Shown: piece by piece, positions 8,735-18,235 of the stretch | Layout: each line of letters starts with the position of its first letter | How positions within the stretch are numbered: position 1 is the first letter of the stretch | Assembly: GCA_900129675.1 (NCBI GenBank) | Contig: FSRD01000001.1 | Location: forward strand, 8,359,501 to 8,423,500 | Direction of reading: 5' to 3' | Source: Bradyrhizobium erythrophlei | GTDB lineage: Bacteria; Pseudomonadota; Alphaproteobacteria; Rhizobiales; Xanthobacteraceae | DNA: 64,000 bases | The notes under the pieces: generated by a model | The model's input: the letters and a program-made list of their open reading frames with translations, nothing else | The model's database searches: none | What the model was told of the DNA's origin: nothing | Translations under genes and position numbers: made by a program

Positions 8735-9388
8735 TCAGCTCTTGGCGACCGGCGGAAGCAGGGCCTGCAGCGCTTCGGCACGCGAGCGCAGGCTCGGCGG
8801 CGTCTCGCCGTCATTGGCAATCTGATCCAGCCATTGCCGCGCCGCGGTCATGTCATTGGCCCGCCAGGCCGACAGCGCCAGCAATTCGCGCGCGGTATGG
8901 CGAAAGGTCGCGCCCGGGGCGGCCGCGGCCTGGAGCCGCTGCAACAGGTTGGGATAGGTCGAGGTTTCCAGCACCAATTGGGCGGCGCGGACCCGCGCCA
9001 AATCCTGCTCCGGCGTGCCGACACTGCGATCGGCGGCGATGTCGTCGAACATCTTCGCCGCCGCCTGCGGATCGCGGCTGGCGACTTCCGCCGCCACGCG
9101 CAGCCGCGCCAGCACGCGGTATCCCGACGGCGCCTTGGCGGCCAGATCGGCAAACGCGGCTTCAGCCTCGGTATGCTTGTTTTGCTCGGAGAGCTCGACG
9201 GCCTTGTCGAAGGCCGCACCGGCCTCGGCCGCCTTCTTGGCCTCTAGATACTCATAGCCGCGCCAGCCGCCGACCGAGGCGATGATCAGGAGTGCCCCGG
9301 CGACGATATAGATCGAATACTGGTCCCACAGCTTCTTGAGCTGGTCGCGACGGACATCCTCGTCGACTTCGTCAAATAATTCAGACAC
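8735..9388 (-). CDS. YfgM-like tetratricopeptide membrane protein
   Basis: A 217-residue protein with a cytoplasmic head (FDEVDEDVRRDQLKKLWDQY), one transmembrane helix (IYIVAGALLIIASVGGW, about residues 26-42) and a periplasmic alpha-helical TPR-like region. This is the architecture of YfgM, a partner of the SecYEG/PpiD translocon. It heads a minus-strand unit with the lipoprotein gene (29 bp downstream), der and the MFS gene. Confidence 0.88.
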   Translation of the reverse strand: MSELFDEVDEDVRRDQLKKLWDQYSIYIVAGALLIIASVGGWRGYEYLEAKKAAEAGAAFDKAVELSEQNKHTEAEAAFADLAAKAPSGYRVLARLRVAAEVASRDPQAAAKMFDDIAADRSVGTPEQDLARVRAAQLVLETSTYPNLLQRLQAAAAPGATFRHTARELLALSAWRANDMTAARQWLDQIANDGETPPSLRSRAEALQALLPPVAKS

Positions 9389-9557
9389 TTAAAGCTATCC
9401 CATCCCCTGGGGGCCGCACCTTTCGGCGGCAGCGCCATGCGCCTGATCCCCCGCACAGCGGCGGCGTTACCCTAACGATATGGCGCTGGCAAGGCAAAGT
9501 CAGCCGGATCAAAGCGTTAACGGGGGTCGCAGCGGGTGGCCGGGGGGCACAGCGGAA
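9389..9557. promoter_or_regulatory. Intergenic region upstream of the yfgM-like gene
   Basis: A 169-bp gap between the acyl-CoA synthetase stop and the YfgM-like start, both on the minus strand. It must contain the promoter for the yfgM-lipoprotein-der unit. I see no convincing -35/-10 pair or repeat. Confidence 0.3.
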
Positions 9558-11168
9558 TCACGCCTGCTCCCGGGCCTGAGCCGCGGCAAAAGCCTCCCGA
9601 AGCTGCCGCTTGATCACCTTGCCATTGGCGTTGCGCGGCAACGGCTCTGACGTCAGCGCCATCGTCTCCGGCACCTTGTAATCGGACAGCCGCTCGGCGC
9701 ACCAGGCGCGCAGCGCCTCGCCGCTCACCGCGTTGCGGGTCACGATCACGGCATGGACCCGTTCGCCCAGCACCGGACACGGTTTGGCGATGATCGCGCT
9801 TTCGATCACGGCGGGATGGCTGGCCAGCACCGACTCGACTTCGGCGGAATAGATCTTCAGGCCGCCGCGGTTGATCATGTCTTTCTGGCGGTCGAACACG
9901 CGGACGAAATTCTGCGCGTCGATCGAACCGAGATCGCCGGAATGCCAGAAGCCGCCGGTAAAGCTCTCGGCCGTCGCCTTTGGATTGTTCCAATAGCCTT
10001 TGATGACCGAGGCGCCATGGATCCAGATTTCGCCGATCTCGCCCCGCGGCAGCTCATGACCCTCGGCATCCACGACGATGATCTCGGCGCCGGGGCACGG
10101 CAATCCGACGCTGTCGATATGGCTGGCGGTCAATTCGCCGGGCATGATGGTCGACGGCGACGTGGTTTCGGTCGAGCCGTAGCAGTTGATCAGCTTCAGG
10201 CCTGGAATCTTGGCATCCAGCTTCTCGATCGTGGCGACCGGCATCGGCGCGCCGCCAAAGCCGCCGATGCGCCAGTTCGACAAATCGTGGCTGTCGAAAT
10301 CGGGCTGCAGCAGGCAGAGATTGTACATCGCAGGCACCATCACCGTGTAGGTGACGCGCTCGCGGGACGCGACCTTCAGATATTCGGCGGCCTTGAACTC
10401 GGCCATGATGATCAACGTGCCGGCGCAGCGGACCATGGTCATGATGTTGGCAATGACGCCGGTGACATGGGCGAGCGGCACGGCGGCGATCGAGCGGTCC
10501 GCCGCCGTCAGCTGCAGGCAGGACACGAACACCGTCGCCGAATGAATGACGTTGCAATGCGCGAGCATCGCGCCCTTCGGCCGGCCCGTCGTGCCCGACG
10601 TGTACAGGATCATCGCGGTATCTTCTTCGCCGACTTCGGCCGGCGCCTGCGACGGAGCGCTGTCGCGTAATTTGGCGAATGGCGACGCGCCCTCGTCGCT
10701 GACGGAGATCCGGTGCTTCAGGTCGGGGACGTCGGCCGCATCCGGCAGGCGATCGGCGAGTGTCGCCTCGTGGATCAGCAGCTTTGCGCCGCAGTCGGTC
10801 AGCACATAGGCGATCTCGGGCTTTTGCTGGCGGGTCGAGAGCAGCACCGTCACCAGGCCGGCATGGGCCGCGGCAAACAGCGTCAGCACGAATTCGATGC
10901 GGTTGCCGAGCAGCACCGCGACGCGGTCGCCGCGCTGCAATCCCAGTTTTTGCAATCCCGCCGCGATTTGTGCGGATTGCTTGGCAACCTCGCGCCATGT
11001 CATGCGCCGCTCGCCGCACACCAGCGCTTCACCGTCGGGATTTCCGGCCACCGCCTCCGCGATCGTCGCCCAGATGCTTTTGGGCCGCACGCAAAATGCC
11101 GGCACGATCCGGTCGCCGAAGCGTGACTCGAGCCGCATCGCGGGAATGGGATGTTTCGACCAGTCCAT
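9558..11168 (-). CDS. Class I adenylate-forming enzyme, acyl-CoA synthetase-like
   Basis: The 536-residue ANL-superfamily enzyme should activate a carboxylic acid as acyl-AMP and then acyl-CoA. Motif A3 MILYTSGTTGRPKG is at about residue 186, A5 CYGSTETTS at about 330, A7 HSGDLGSIDAQ at about 417, and A10 NANGKVIKRQL holds the catalytic Lys near the C-terminus. The substrate is not predictable. It starts 11 bp after the panB stop, so it is the third gene of an nnrU-panB-acs unit. Confidence 0.9.
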   Translation of the reverse strand: MDWSKHPIPAMRLESRFGDRIVPAFCVRPKSIWATIAEAVAGNPDGEALVCGERRMTWREVAKQSAQIAAGLQKLGLQRGDRVAVLLGNRIEFVLTLFAAAHAGLVTVLLSTRQQKPEIAYVLTDCGAKLLIHEATLADRLPDAADVPDLKHRISVSDEGASPFAKLRDSAPSQAPAEVGEEDTAMILYTSGTTGRPKGAMLAHCNVIHSATVFVSCLQLTAADRSIAAVPLAHVTGVIANIMTMVRCAGTLIIMAEFKAAEYLKVASRERVTYTVMVPAMYNLCLLQPDFDSHDLSNWRIGGFGGAPMPVATIEKLDAKIPGLKLINCYGSTETTSPSTIMPGELTASHIDSVGLPCPGAEIIVVDAEGHELPRGEIGEIWIHGASVIKGYWNNPKATAESFTGGFWHSGDLGSIDAQNFVRVFDRQKDMINRGGLKIYSAEVESVLASHPAVIESAIIAKPCPVLGERVHAVIVTRNAVSGEALRAWCAERLSDYKVPETMALTSEPLPRNANGKVIKRQLREAFAAAQAREQA

Positions 11169-11179
11169 CGTTCGCCCCG

Positions 11180-12019
11180 TCAGCTCTTGGCTTTCGGATC
11201 CTTGGTTTTCATATCGTAGACATGCTCGGGCCCGGGGAATGCGCGCGAGCGGACATCGGTGGCGTAGCCCTCGATGGCCGCCTCGATCGCAGGCCCGAGA
11301 TTGCCGTAGCGGCGAACGAATTTCGGCGTCCGCGGCGACAGGCCGAGCATGTCCTCCAATACCAGCACCTGGCCGTCACAGGCCGCACTGGCGCCGATGC
11401 CGATGGTGGGAATCGCAATCGCCGCGGTGATCTTCCTCGCCAGCGGCTCGGCTACCGCCTCGATCACGACCGAAAACGCGCCGGCCTCCGAAATCGCCAC
11501 GGCGTCGTTCTCGATCGGCTCCCAGCTGCCCTGCTCGCGGCCCTGCGCGCGAAACGAGCCGAGCGTGTTGATCGATTGCGGCGTCAATCCGATATGGCCC
11601 ATCACGGGAATGCCGCGATCGACCAGAAACGCGACTGTCTCCGCCATCCGCACGCCGCCTTCGAGCTTCACCGCGCCGCACTGCGTCTCCTTCAATATCC
11701 GCACCGCGGAATGAAACGCCTGCTCCTTGGAAGCCTCATAGGAGCCGAAGGGCATGTCGACCACGACCAGCGCCTGGCTGGAGCCGCGCATCACTGCCCG
11801 CCCCTGCAGGATCATCATGTCGAGCGTCACCGGCACCGTGGTCTCGAACCCATGCATGACATTGCCGAGGGAATCGCCGACCAGGATGGCGTCGCAATAG
11901 CGATCGACCAAGGCAGCGGTATGCGCGTGATACGACGTCAGCATCACGATCGGCTCGCCGTTCTTGCGGGCGCGAATGTCCGGCGCCGTCTTGCGCCGGA
12001 TGGCAGATTGAACCGACAT
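11180..12019 (-). CDS. panB: 3-methyl-2-oxobutanoate hydroxymethyltransferase
   Basis: First step of pantothenate synthesis: transfers a hydroxymethyl group from methylene-THF to ketoisovalerate to give ketopantoate. The 279-residue TIM barrel shows the PanB signatures ILVGDSLGNVMHGF (about residue 44), MGHIGLTPQS (about 137) and IGIGASAACDGQVLV (about 205). panC is not adjacent. The start lies 3 bp after the nnrU stop. Confidence 0.96.
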   Translation of the reverse strand: MSVQSAIRRKTAPDIRARKNGEPIVMLTSYHAHTAALVDRYCDAILVGDSLGNVMHGFETTVPVTLDMMILQGRAVMRGSSQALVVVDMPFGSYEASKEQAFHSAVRILKETQCGAVKLEGGVRMAETVAFLVDRGIPVMGHIGLTPQSINTLGSFRAQGREQGSWEPIENDAVAISEAGAFSVVIEAVAEPLARKITAAIAIPTIGIGASAACDGQVLVLEDMLGLSPRTPKFVRRYGNLGPAIEAAIEGYATDVRSRAFPGPEHVYDMKTKDPKAKS

Positions 12020-12022
12020 GAT

Positions 12023-12607
12023 TTAAGCTCCAACCACGGGAACGCCGATCACGACCGGGTGGAACGCGAAGGCCAGCGCGAGATAGGCGACGATCCCGAC
12101 CGCGATCGCGATCAGATCGTTGCCGGGACCGCCGACCGGGATCGGCGGTGCGCCGGCATCGGGACGATGTTTCAGCGAAATGCGGTCGAACACCGCCCAT
12201 CCCAGAAACGAGCCGAACAGGATGATCGAGCCGATATCGCCATTGGCGAGCAGATGCGCCGCCGCCCACAGCTTGACGCCGGCCAGCATCGGGTGTTTCA
12301 GCGTCGCGTAGATTCGGCCGCGGATATAGGACGCCACCACCAAGATGACGGCGGGAAGCATCAACGCCACGGTGATATGCTTGAACGCGGTCGGTGGCGA
12401 CCAGACATCCCACATGCCGGCCGCGCGATAATCGGCAAAACCCCGGACGATCAGGACCAGGCCGGCGATCGAGGCCAGCGCATAGCCGATCTTGTAACCA
12501 CCCTCGCCCATCGAGACGACGAACCGCGCGCGCAACTCGCGCTGGGTGGTCAGTGTATGGACGCCGAGGAACAGGATGAGGCCCAGGATCATCACCAGCA
12601 GTCCCAT
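12023..12607 (-). CDS. NnrU family membrane protein
   Basis: A 194-residue integral membrane protein with about five or six hydrophobic helices, beginning MGLLVMILGLILFLGVHTL. Features resembling NnrU/isoprenylcysteine methyltransferase-like proteins include the R.YATLKHPML stretch at about residue 90. NnrU was first linked to nitric oxide reductase expression; here no nor genes are nearby, so the role is open. It heads the unit with panB. Confidence 0.85.
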   Translation of the reverse strand: MGLLVMILGLILFLGVHTLTTQRELRARFVVSMGEGGYKIGYALASIAGLVLIVRGFADYRAAGMWDVWSPPTAFKHITVALMLPAVILVVASYIRGRIYATLKHPMLAGVKLWAAAHLLANGDIGSIILFGSFLGWAVFDRISLKHRPDAGAPPIPVGGPGNDLIAIAVGIVAYLALAFAFHPVVIGVPVVGA

Positions 12608-12692
12608 GATGTCCTCTCCTGTGTCGCCGGCTTTTCCGGATATCGCGTATCACTTTAGAGGCCAGGGCCGCAATGCGCCAAATGCAAGAGCC

Positions 12693-12799
12693 GTCATTCC
12701 GGGATGGTCCGAAGGACCAGACCTCACCTCGGATGCGCAATTGGGCATCGGGGAGTCTCGAGATTCCGGGTTCGCGCTTTCGCGCGCCCCGGAATGACG
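12693..12799. repeat. Dispersed palindromic repeat, inverse copy
   Basis: Begins GTCATTCCGGGATGGTCCGA and ends CCCCGGAATGACG, so the ends are complementary and it can form a long hairpin. It is the reverse-oriented relative of the repeat at 1703-1741. It sits between nnrU and the next minus-strand gene. Confidence 0.75.
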
Positions 12800-12806
12800 T
12801 GGTAGC

Positions 12807-13418
12807 TCACGGCTTCTCCGCCTGCGCCCCCAGATCGCGGTTGTCGACATAGCGGATCGCGATCGGTCGCCCGGCCAGCGCGCCACCGAGACCGCCGGTG
12901 AATTTCAGCGGCAGGCAGGCATCGAGCGACGCGTTGATGGCTTTCAGGTAAGTGGCGCGGGTGTCCGCCGCGGCGCCTGACGTGGAAAAGGTCATGCGCG
13001 GCGGGGCGATCATCTCGCCGCTGCGCTTGAAGCTGAAGCGCACCGACATCTGCATACCCGCGCGCGCGGCCTCCGCTGGCGGCGGCGACCAGCAGGATCG
13101 CAGCTCCGCGAACAAGTCGCCGATGGTATCGAGGTCGTGATCGGGCTTTTGATATTTGGCGGCCTGGTCCTGCGGCGGCACGGTTTCGATCGTGAGTTGC
13201 AAGTCCTCGCCGTAGGGGTAATCGATTTCGGGGATGCAGGGACCGTGATTGAACACGCTGCAGAAATACGGCGTGCAGGGCCGGCCATCGAGCACGCTGC
13301 ACGGCGCATGCGCAAACGGCGTGGCGTCGATGTGACGCCGCTGCCCGGCGTCGGCGCTCCCCGAGACACTGATGGCCACGATTGTAACGAACAGGCAAAT
13401 CACGACGCGCCGGAACAT
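12807..13418 (-). CDS. Secreted hypothetical protein, possibly TolA/TonB-C-like
   Basis: A 203-residue protein with a clear signal peptide (FRRVVICLFVTIVAISVSGSADA). Its N-terminal mature part is Cys-rich (PCSVLDGRPCTPYFCS). The second half (LRSCWSPPP, then VRFSFKRSGEMIAPP and a closing SLDACLPLKF) recalls the C-terminal domain of TolA/TonB-type periplasmic proteins. That family call is by resemblance only. It is a single gene flanked by repeats. Confidence 0.65.
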   Translation of the reverse strand: MFRRVVICLFVTIVAISVSGSADAGQRRHIDATPFAHAPCSVLDGRPCTPYFCSVFNHGPCIPEIDYPYGEDLQLTIETVPPQDQAAKYQKPDHDLDTIGDLFAELRSCWSPPPAEAARAGMQMSVRFSFKRSGEMIAPPRMTFSTSGAAADTRATYLKAINASLDACLPLKFTGGLGGALAGRPIAIRYVDNRDLGAQAEKP

Positions 13419-13482
13419 CAGGCAAAACCTCCAGTCCGGCCAACATGATGCGCGCGTCAGCCGGGTTCAAGCCTGACCGCAA

Positions 13483-13590
13483 TCACATCCCCGCGTTCAT
13501 AACCGACAGTTCCGCGATCAGCGCCTTCTCGCTGGGCCGGTCGAGCGCGCCGGTGGCATGGAGGCTGATGTTTTCACGCGCGGCGCCCAC
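13483..13590 (-). pseudogene. Possible 3' remnant of a protein-coding gene
   Basis: Reading leftward to a TGA at 13485-13483, about 32 codons encode RENISLHATGALDRPSEK and a further 13 residues, with GC-rich third positions typical of real genes here. Upstream the frame runs straight into a dispersed repeat and no start or rest of a gene is seen. I do not recognise the family. It may be the tail of a gene destroyed by repeat insertion or deletion, or chance. Confidence 0.3.
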
Positions 13591-13594
13591 CCAT

Positions 13595-13711
13595 AAGTCG
13601 TCATCGGGCCCGGCTTGACCGGGCGCCCCAGCATTGCAGAGCTGTTGGCGATCAATCGACAAGGCCGCAGCGTACCGGGTCCCCCGGTCAAGCCGGGGGA
13701 CGACAATCCGG
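13595..13711. repeat. Dispersed GGTCAAGCCGGG-type palindromic repeat
   Basis: GGGCCCGGCTTGACCGGGCGC near the left and CCCCCGGTCAAGCCGGGGGACGAC at the right form complementary ends. A related unit lies at 51706-51820. No gene is seen in it; it separates prfC from the remnant at 13483. Confidence 0.7.
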
Positions 13712-13732
13712 CATAAAAGCGCTTGCGCCCGC

Positions 13733-15352
13733 TTACGCCTTCTTCTTCACGTCCTTGACGCTGGAAAAGTTGATGCCTTCGGCACGCTCTTTGGTGTAGC
13801 CGAGGTAAAATTCATTCTTGGCCAAAAACACCGGATCGCCATCGACGTCGTCGGCAACGCCGGAACCATTGACAGCAATGAAGGCTTCCAGCTTCTTGCG
13901 GTCGTCGGAGGAAATCCAGCGCGCCAGCTGGAATTCCGAGACTTCGAATTCCACTGGCAGCGAATATTCCGCGTCGAGCCGCGCCTTCAGCACGTCGAGC
14001 TGCAGCGGGCCGACCACGCCGACCAGCGCCGGCGCGCCGTCGCGCGGCCGGAAAACCTGCACCACGCCTTCCTCCGACATCTGCTGCAGGGCCTCCTTCA
14101 GCTTCTTGGCCTTCATCGCATCCGTCAGCCGCACGCGGCGGACGATCTCCGGCGCAAAGCTCGGCACACCGACGAAGGTGATATCCTCGCCATCGGTCAG
14201 CGTGTCGCCGATCCGCAACGTGCCGTGATTGGGAATACCGACGACGTCGCCGGCAAAAGCCTCGTCCGCCACCGAACGATCCCGGGCGAAGAAGAACTGC
14301 GGGCTCGACAGCGACATGTTCTTGCCGGTGCGCACCAGTTTTGCCTTCATGCCACGGCTGAGTTTTCCCGAGCACAGCCGCGCGAACGCGATGCGGTCGC
14401 GGTGGTTCGGATCCATATTGGCCTGGATCTTGAACACGAACGCGCTCATGCGCGGTTCGGCGGCCTCGACCTTGCGCAGATTGCTTTCCTGAGCGCGCGG
14501 CGGCGGCGCGAACTTGCCCAGGCCCTCCAGCAAATCGCCGACCCCGAAATTGCGCAGCGCGCTGCCGAAATAGACCGGCGTCAGATGGCCCTCGCGAAAC
14601 GCGTCCAGCTCGAATGGCTTGCAGGCTTCCGACACCAGCGCGAGTTCGTCCTTGATCTCGCCGACGTCGAGATTGGCGTTGCGGCCGGCGAGCTCGGCGA
14701 TATCGATCTGTTGCGTCGCACCGGTCTTGGCGCCGCCGCCTTCGAGCAGGCGGACGCCGCCATTGATGACGTCGTAGGTGCCGAGGAAGTCGCGCCCGCG
14801 GCCGACCGGCCAGGTCATCGGCGTGGTATCGAGCGCCAGCGTCTTTTCGATCTCGTCCAAGAGATCAAAGGTATCGCGGCTCTCGCGGTCCATCTTGTTG
14901 ATGAAGGTGATGATCGGGATGTCGCGCAACCGACACACCTCGAACAGCTTTCGGGTGCGCGCCTCGATGCCCTTGGCGGCGTCGATCACCATCACCGCGG
15001 AGTCGACGGCGGTCAGCGTGCGATACGTGTCCTCGGAAAAGTCCTCGTGGCCCGGCGTGTCCAAAAGATTGAACACCAGGCCTTCGAACTCGAAAGTCAT
15101 CACCGACGTGACGACCGAAATGCCGCGCTCGCGCTCGATCTTCATCCAGTCGGAACGCGTATTCCGGCGCTCGCCCTTGGCCTTGACCTGCCCCGCGAGG
15201 TTGATGGCGCCGCCGAACAGCAGCAGCTTTTCGGTCAGCGTGGTCTTGCCGGCGTCGGGGTGGGAAATGATGGCAAAGGTCCGCCGCCGCGCCACTTCAT
15301 CTGATAGCGGCGACCGGGCTGGCGGTTCGGTTGTAACGGCAATGTCGGACAT
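13733..15352 (-). CDS. prfC: Peptide chain release factor 3
   Basis: Translational GTPase that recycles RF1/RF2 after termination. The G1 loop SHPDAGKTTLTEKL lies at about residues 29-42, switch II is DTPGHEDFSEDTYR, and NKMDR is G4, followed by EF-G-like domains. At 539 residues it matches RF3. ATG 15352 (MSDIAVTTEPP) is chosen over an in-frame upstream start because homologous RF3 proteins begin about there. It is monocistronic as far as can be seen. Confidence 0.96.
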   Translation of the reverse strand: MSDIAVTTEPPARSPLSDEVARRRTFAIISHPDAGKTTLTEKLLLFGGAINLAGQVKAKGERRNTRSDWMKIERERGISVVTSVMTFEFEGLVFNLLDTPGHEDFSEDTYRTLTAVDSAVMVIDAAKGIEARTRKLFEVCRLRDIPIITFINKMDRESRDTFDLLDEIEKTLALDTTPMTWPVGRGRDFLGTYDVINGGVRLLEGGGAKTGATQQIDIAELAGRNANLDVGEIKDELALVSEACKPFELDAFREGHLTPVYFGSALRNFGVGDLLEGLGKFAPPPRAQESNLRKVEAAEPRMSAFVFKIQANMDPNHRDRIAFARLCSGKLSRGMKAKLVRTGKNMSLSSPQFFFARDRSVADEAFAGDVVGIPNHGTLRIGDTLTDGEDITFVGVPSFAPEIVRRVRLTDAMKAKKLKEALQQMSEEGVVQVFRPRDGAPALVGVVGPLQLDVLKARLDAEYSLPVEFEVSEFQLARWISSDDRKKLEAFIAVNGSGVADDVDGDPVFLAKNEFYLGYTKERAEGINFSSVKDVKKKA

Positions 15353-15451
15353 GGGGTTGAGCGTTTGGCAGGGAAAGCGGGCCGGATCAAGGAGCAAAAA
15401 AGCACCCTGGATATAGGGACTTACCGGCCGGGCTCCAACCGGCTCATCGGA

Positions 15452-16456
15452 TTATCGCAGCAGCACCACCGCCCAATAGGCCAGCGCCGCCACGACCGCG
15501 GAGGCCGGAATGGTGATCACCCAGGCATAGACGATCGAGCTCGCCACGTTCCAGCGCACCGCCGAGGCCCGCCGCGCCGCGCCGACACCGACGATGGCGC
15601 CGGTAATGGTGTGCGTGGTGGAAACCGGAACCCCGAGAAAGGTCGCCAGGAACAGAGTGATCGCGCCCCCGGTTTCGGCGCAAAACCCCTGCATCGGCGT
15701 CAGCCGCGTGATCCGCAGTCCCATGGTGCGCACGATCCGCCAGCCGCCCATCAGCGTCCCCAGCGCCATCGCGGCCTGGCACGCCAGAACCACCCAGAAC
15801 GGGATCTCAAAGTGATTGCCGAGGTGGCCTTGCGAGTAGAGCAGCACCGCGATGATGCCCATGGTCTTCTGCGCGTCGTTGCCGCCATGGCCCAGCGAAT
15901 ACAATGAGGCCGAGACGAATTGCAGGATGCGGAAGGCGCGGTCGACCGCGAACGGCGTCGAGCGTACCGACAGCCACGACACGATCGCGACCAGCACCAG
16001 CGCCAGCAAAAATCCGACCAGCGGCGACAGCACGATGGCGAGCAGCGTCTTGCTGAGGCCGCTCCATACCGCCGCCGAGATTCCCGCCTTGGCCATGCCG
16101 GCGCCGACCAGGCCGCCGATCAGCGCGTGCGAACTCGAGGACGGAATGCCGAGCGCCCAGGTGATCAGGTTCCAGACGATGGCGCCGACCAGGGCCGCAA
16201 AGATCACGGTCGCATCGACGATATCGGGCTCGATAATGCCGGTGCCGATGGTGTTGGCAACGTGGGTTCCGAACACCGCGAACGCCACGAAGTTGAAGAA
16301 CGCCGCCCAGATCACGGCGTATTGCGGGCGCAGCACCCGGGTCGACACGATCGTGGCGATCGAATTGGCGGCGTCGTGCAGCCCGTTGAGGAAGTCGAAC
16401 AGCAGCGCGACCGCGATCAAGGCGACCAGAATGGGAAGACCAAGCGCGGCGTCCAC
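15452..16456 (-). CDS. PiT-family inorganic phosphate transporter
   Basis: Low-affinity phosphate permease of 334 residues with about ten transmembrane helices. The PiT signatures are present in both halves: DFLNGLHDAANSIATIVSTR near residue 21 and GVPVSTTHTITGAIVG near residue 278. The start lies 11 bp after the stop of the DUF47 gene, the usual pairing. Confidence 0.94.
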   Translation of the reverse strand: MDAALGLPILVALIAVALLFDFLNGLHDAANSIATIVSTRVLRPQYAVIWAAFFNFVAFAVFGTHVANTIGTGIIEPDIVDATVIFAALVGAIVWNLITWALGIPSSSSHALIGGLVGAGMAKAGISAAVWSGLSKTLLAIVLSPLVGFLLALVLVAIVSWLSVRSTPFAVDRAFRILQFVSASLYSLGHGGNDAQKTMGIIAVLLYSQGHLGNHFEIPFWVVLACQAAMALGTLMGGWRIVRTMGLRITRLTPMQGFCAETGGAITLFLATFLGVPVSTTHTITGAIVGVGAARRASAVRWNVASSIVYAWVITIPASAVVAALAYWAVVLLR

Positions 16457-16467
16457 TCGTCCCTGCC

Positions 16468-17124
16468 CTATACCTGTTCGATCACGATCGAATTGATCTC
16501 GTTGGCAACGTCGTCGAAGCGATCAGCGACTTTCTCCAGATGGTCGTAGATCTCGGCGCCGACGATGAAATCCATCGTGTTGGCGTTGCGATGCTTGAGG
16601 AACAGCTCCTTCAGTCCGATGTCGTGGAGGTCATCGACCCGGCCTTCGAGCTTGGTCAGTTCCTCGGTGATGGCGGTCAGCATCGCGACGTTGTCGCCGA
16701 TCGCCGACAACAGCGGCAGCGCGCGCCCGACCAGATTGGCGCACTCGACCAGCAGCGTCCCCATTTCGCGCATCGGCGGCTCGAAGGTGCGCACCTCGAA
16801 CAGCACCACTGCTTTCGCGGTCTGCTGCATCTGGTCGATGGCGTCATCCATCGCCGTGATCAGGTTCTTGATGTCGCCGCGATCGAACGGGGTGATGAAG
16901 GTGCGGCGGACCGCGGTCAGAACTTCGCGGGTGATGTTGTCGGCGTCGTTTTCGAACTGATTGACGCGTTGGCAGAACACCGGCGTTTCGTCGCCGCCGC
17001 GCAGCATCTCCTGCAACGCCTGCGCGCCCTGCACGCATGTCTGGGCATGCCGGGCAAACAGGTCGAAAAAGCGCTCCTCTTTGGGCAAAAAGGCACGAAA
17101 CCAGCGCAGCATGGGCTTGTCCAT
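16468..17124 (-). CDS. DUF47 (PhoU-like) protein, phosphate transporter partner
   Basis: A 218-residue all-helical protein of the DUF47/TIGR00153 family, related to PhoU. The recognisable stretches are FFDLFARHAQTC, ENDADNITREV and the C-terminal DHLEKVADRFDDVANEI. Such proteins are encoded with PiT transporters and are thought to modulate them. ATG 17124 or 17112 (MLRWF) could be the start. It is first gene of the two-gene unit. Confidence 0.92.
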   Translation of the reverse strand: MDKPMLRWFRAFLPKEERFFDLFARHAQTCVQGAQALQEMLRGGDETPVFCQRVNQFENDADNITREVLTAVRRTFITPFDRGDIKNLITAMDDAIDQMQQTAKAVVLFEVRTFEPPMREMGTLLVECANLVGRALPLLSAIGDNVAMLTAITEELTKLEGRVDDLHDIGLKELFLKHRNANTMDFIVGAEIYDHLEKVADRFDDVANEINSIVIEQV

Positions 17125-17265
17125 CGTTCCGGAATGGCCGCGTCCGACGGCCCGTCACGAAACTGTCATAGACCATTCGCGGGAAAAGCGCGCCACGGCA
17201 GGCTCCCGAAAACCGGTCATCCACCGCTTTGTGGGGACGTAAAACGTTTCCGGAAAACGGTCGGT

Positions 17266-18234
17266 TTAGAGCGAGCGCCGGAAATAATGCGCGATTTCGC
17301 CGATCACGCCGCGGCGGAACGTCAGCACGCAGGCAACGAAAATACAGCCCTGGATCACCGTCACCCACTGGCCGAAACCGGCGAGATATTGCTGCATGGC
17401 GATGATCACGAAGGCGCCGACCACCGGACCGAATACCGTTCCGAGGCCGCCCACCAGCGTCATCAGCACGATTTGCCCGGACATCGCCACTTCAACGTCG
17501 GTCAACGAAGCATTTTGCGCCACAAGCACCTTCAGCGAGCCGGCCAATCCTGCCAGCGATCCCGACAGGATGTAGGCGAGCAGCTTGTACTGCTCGGTCT
17601 TGTAGCCCAGCGATATCGCGCGCGGTTCATTCTCACGAACCGCTTTCAGCACCTCGCCGAACGGCGAGTTGATGGTGCGAAAAATCAGCAGAAACCCAAA
17701 CAGGAATCCGGCGAGGACGACGTAATAAAGGATCGTGGAGTTGGCGAGGTTGAAAATTCCGAACAGGTGGCCCAGCGGAACGCCCTGGATGCCGTCCTCG
17801 CCATGAGTGAACGGGGTCTGCACATAGACGAAATACAGCAGCTGCGACAAAGCCAGCGTGATCATCGCGAAGTAGATCCCCTGCCGGCGAATAGCGACAA
17901 GGCCGGTGATCACAGCTAACGCGGCGGCGGCGGCGGTACCGGCGAGAATGCCGAGTTCAGGCGGCACCGCCCAGACTTTCAGGGCATGGGCCGTGACATA
18001 GCCCGCCGTCCCCAGAAACATCGCGTGGCCGAACGACAACAGTCCGCCATAGCCGATCAGGAGATTGAAGGCGCAGGCCAGTAGCGCAAAGCACAGCGCC
18101 TGCATCACAAAGAACGGATAGATTCCGGTCAAAGGCACGATCGCCAGCAGTCCCGCCATCGCGCAGAACGCGATAATCTCGTCGCGCATCGCGCGCGGAG
18201 TAACCCGAATTGTATCGTCGGTCATCGCTGTCAT
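17266..18234 (-). CDS. livM: Branched-chain amino acid ABC transporter permease LivM
   Basis: The 322-residue permease has about nine hydrophobic helices and the LivM-type loop (FGEVLKAVRENEPRAISLGY, about residue 195) that contacts the ATPase. It is the last gene of the livG-F-K-H-M unit; its ATG is 1 bp after the livH stop, so translation is probably coupled. Confidence 0.95.
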   Translation of the reverse strand: MTAMTDDTIRVTPRAMRDEIIAFCAMAGLLAIVPLTGIYPFFVMQALCFALLACAFNLLIGYGGLLSFGHAMFLGTAGYVTAHALKVWAVPPELGILAGTAAAAALAVITGLVAIRRQGIYFAMITLALSQLLYFVYVQTPFTHGEDGIQGVPLGHLFGIFNLANSTILYYVVLAGFLFGFLLIFRTINSPFGEVLKAVRENEPRAISLGYKTEQYKLLAYILSGSLAGLAGSLKVLVAQNASLTDVEVAMSGQIVLMTLVGGLGTVFGPVVGAFVIIAMQQYLAGFGQWVTVIQGCIFVACVLTFRRGVIGEIAHYFRRSL

Positions 18235-18235
18235 G

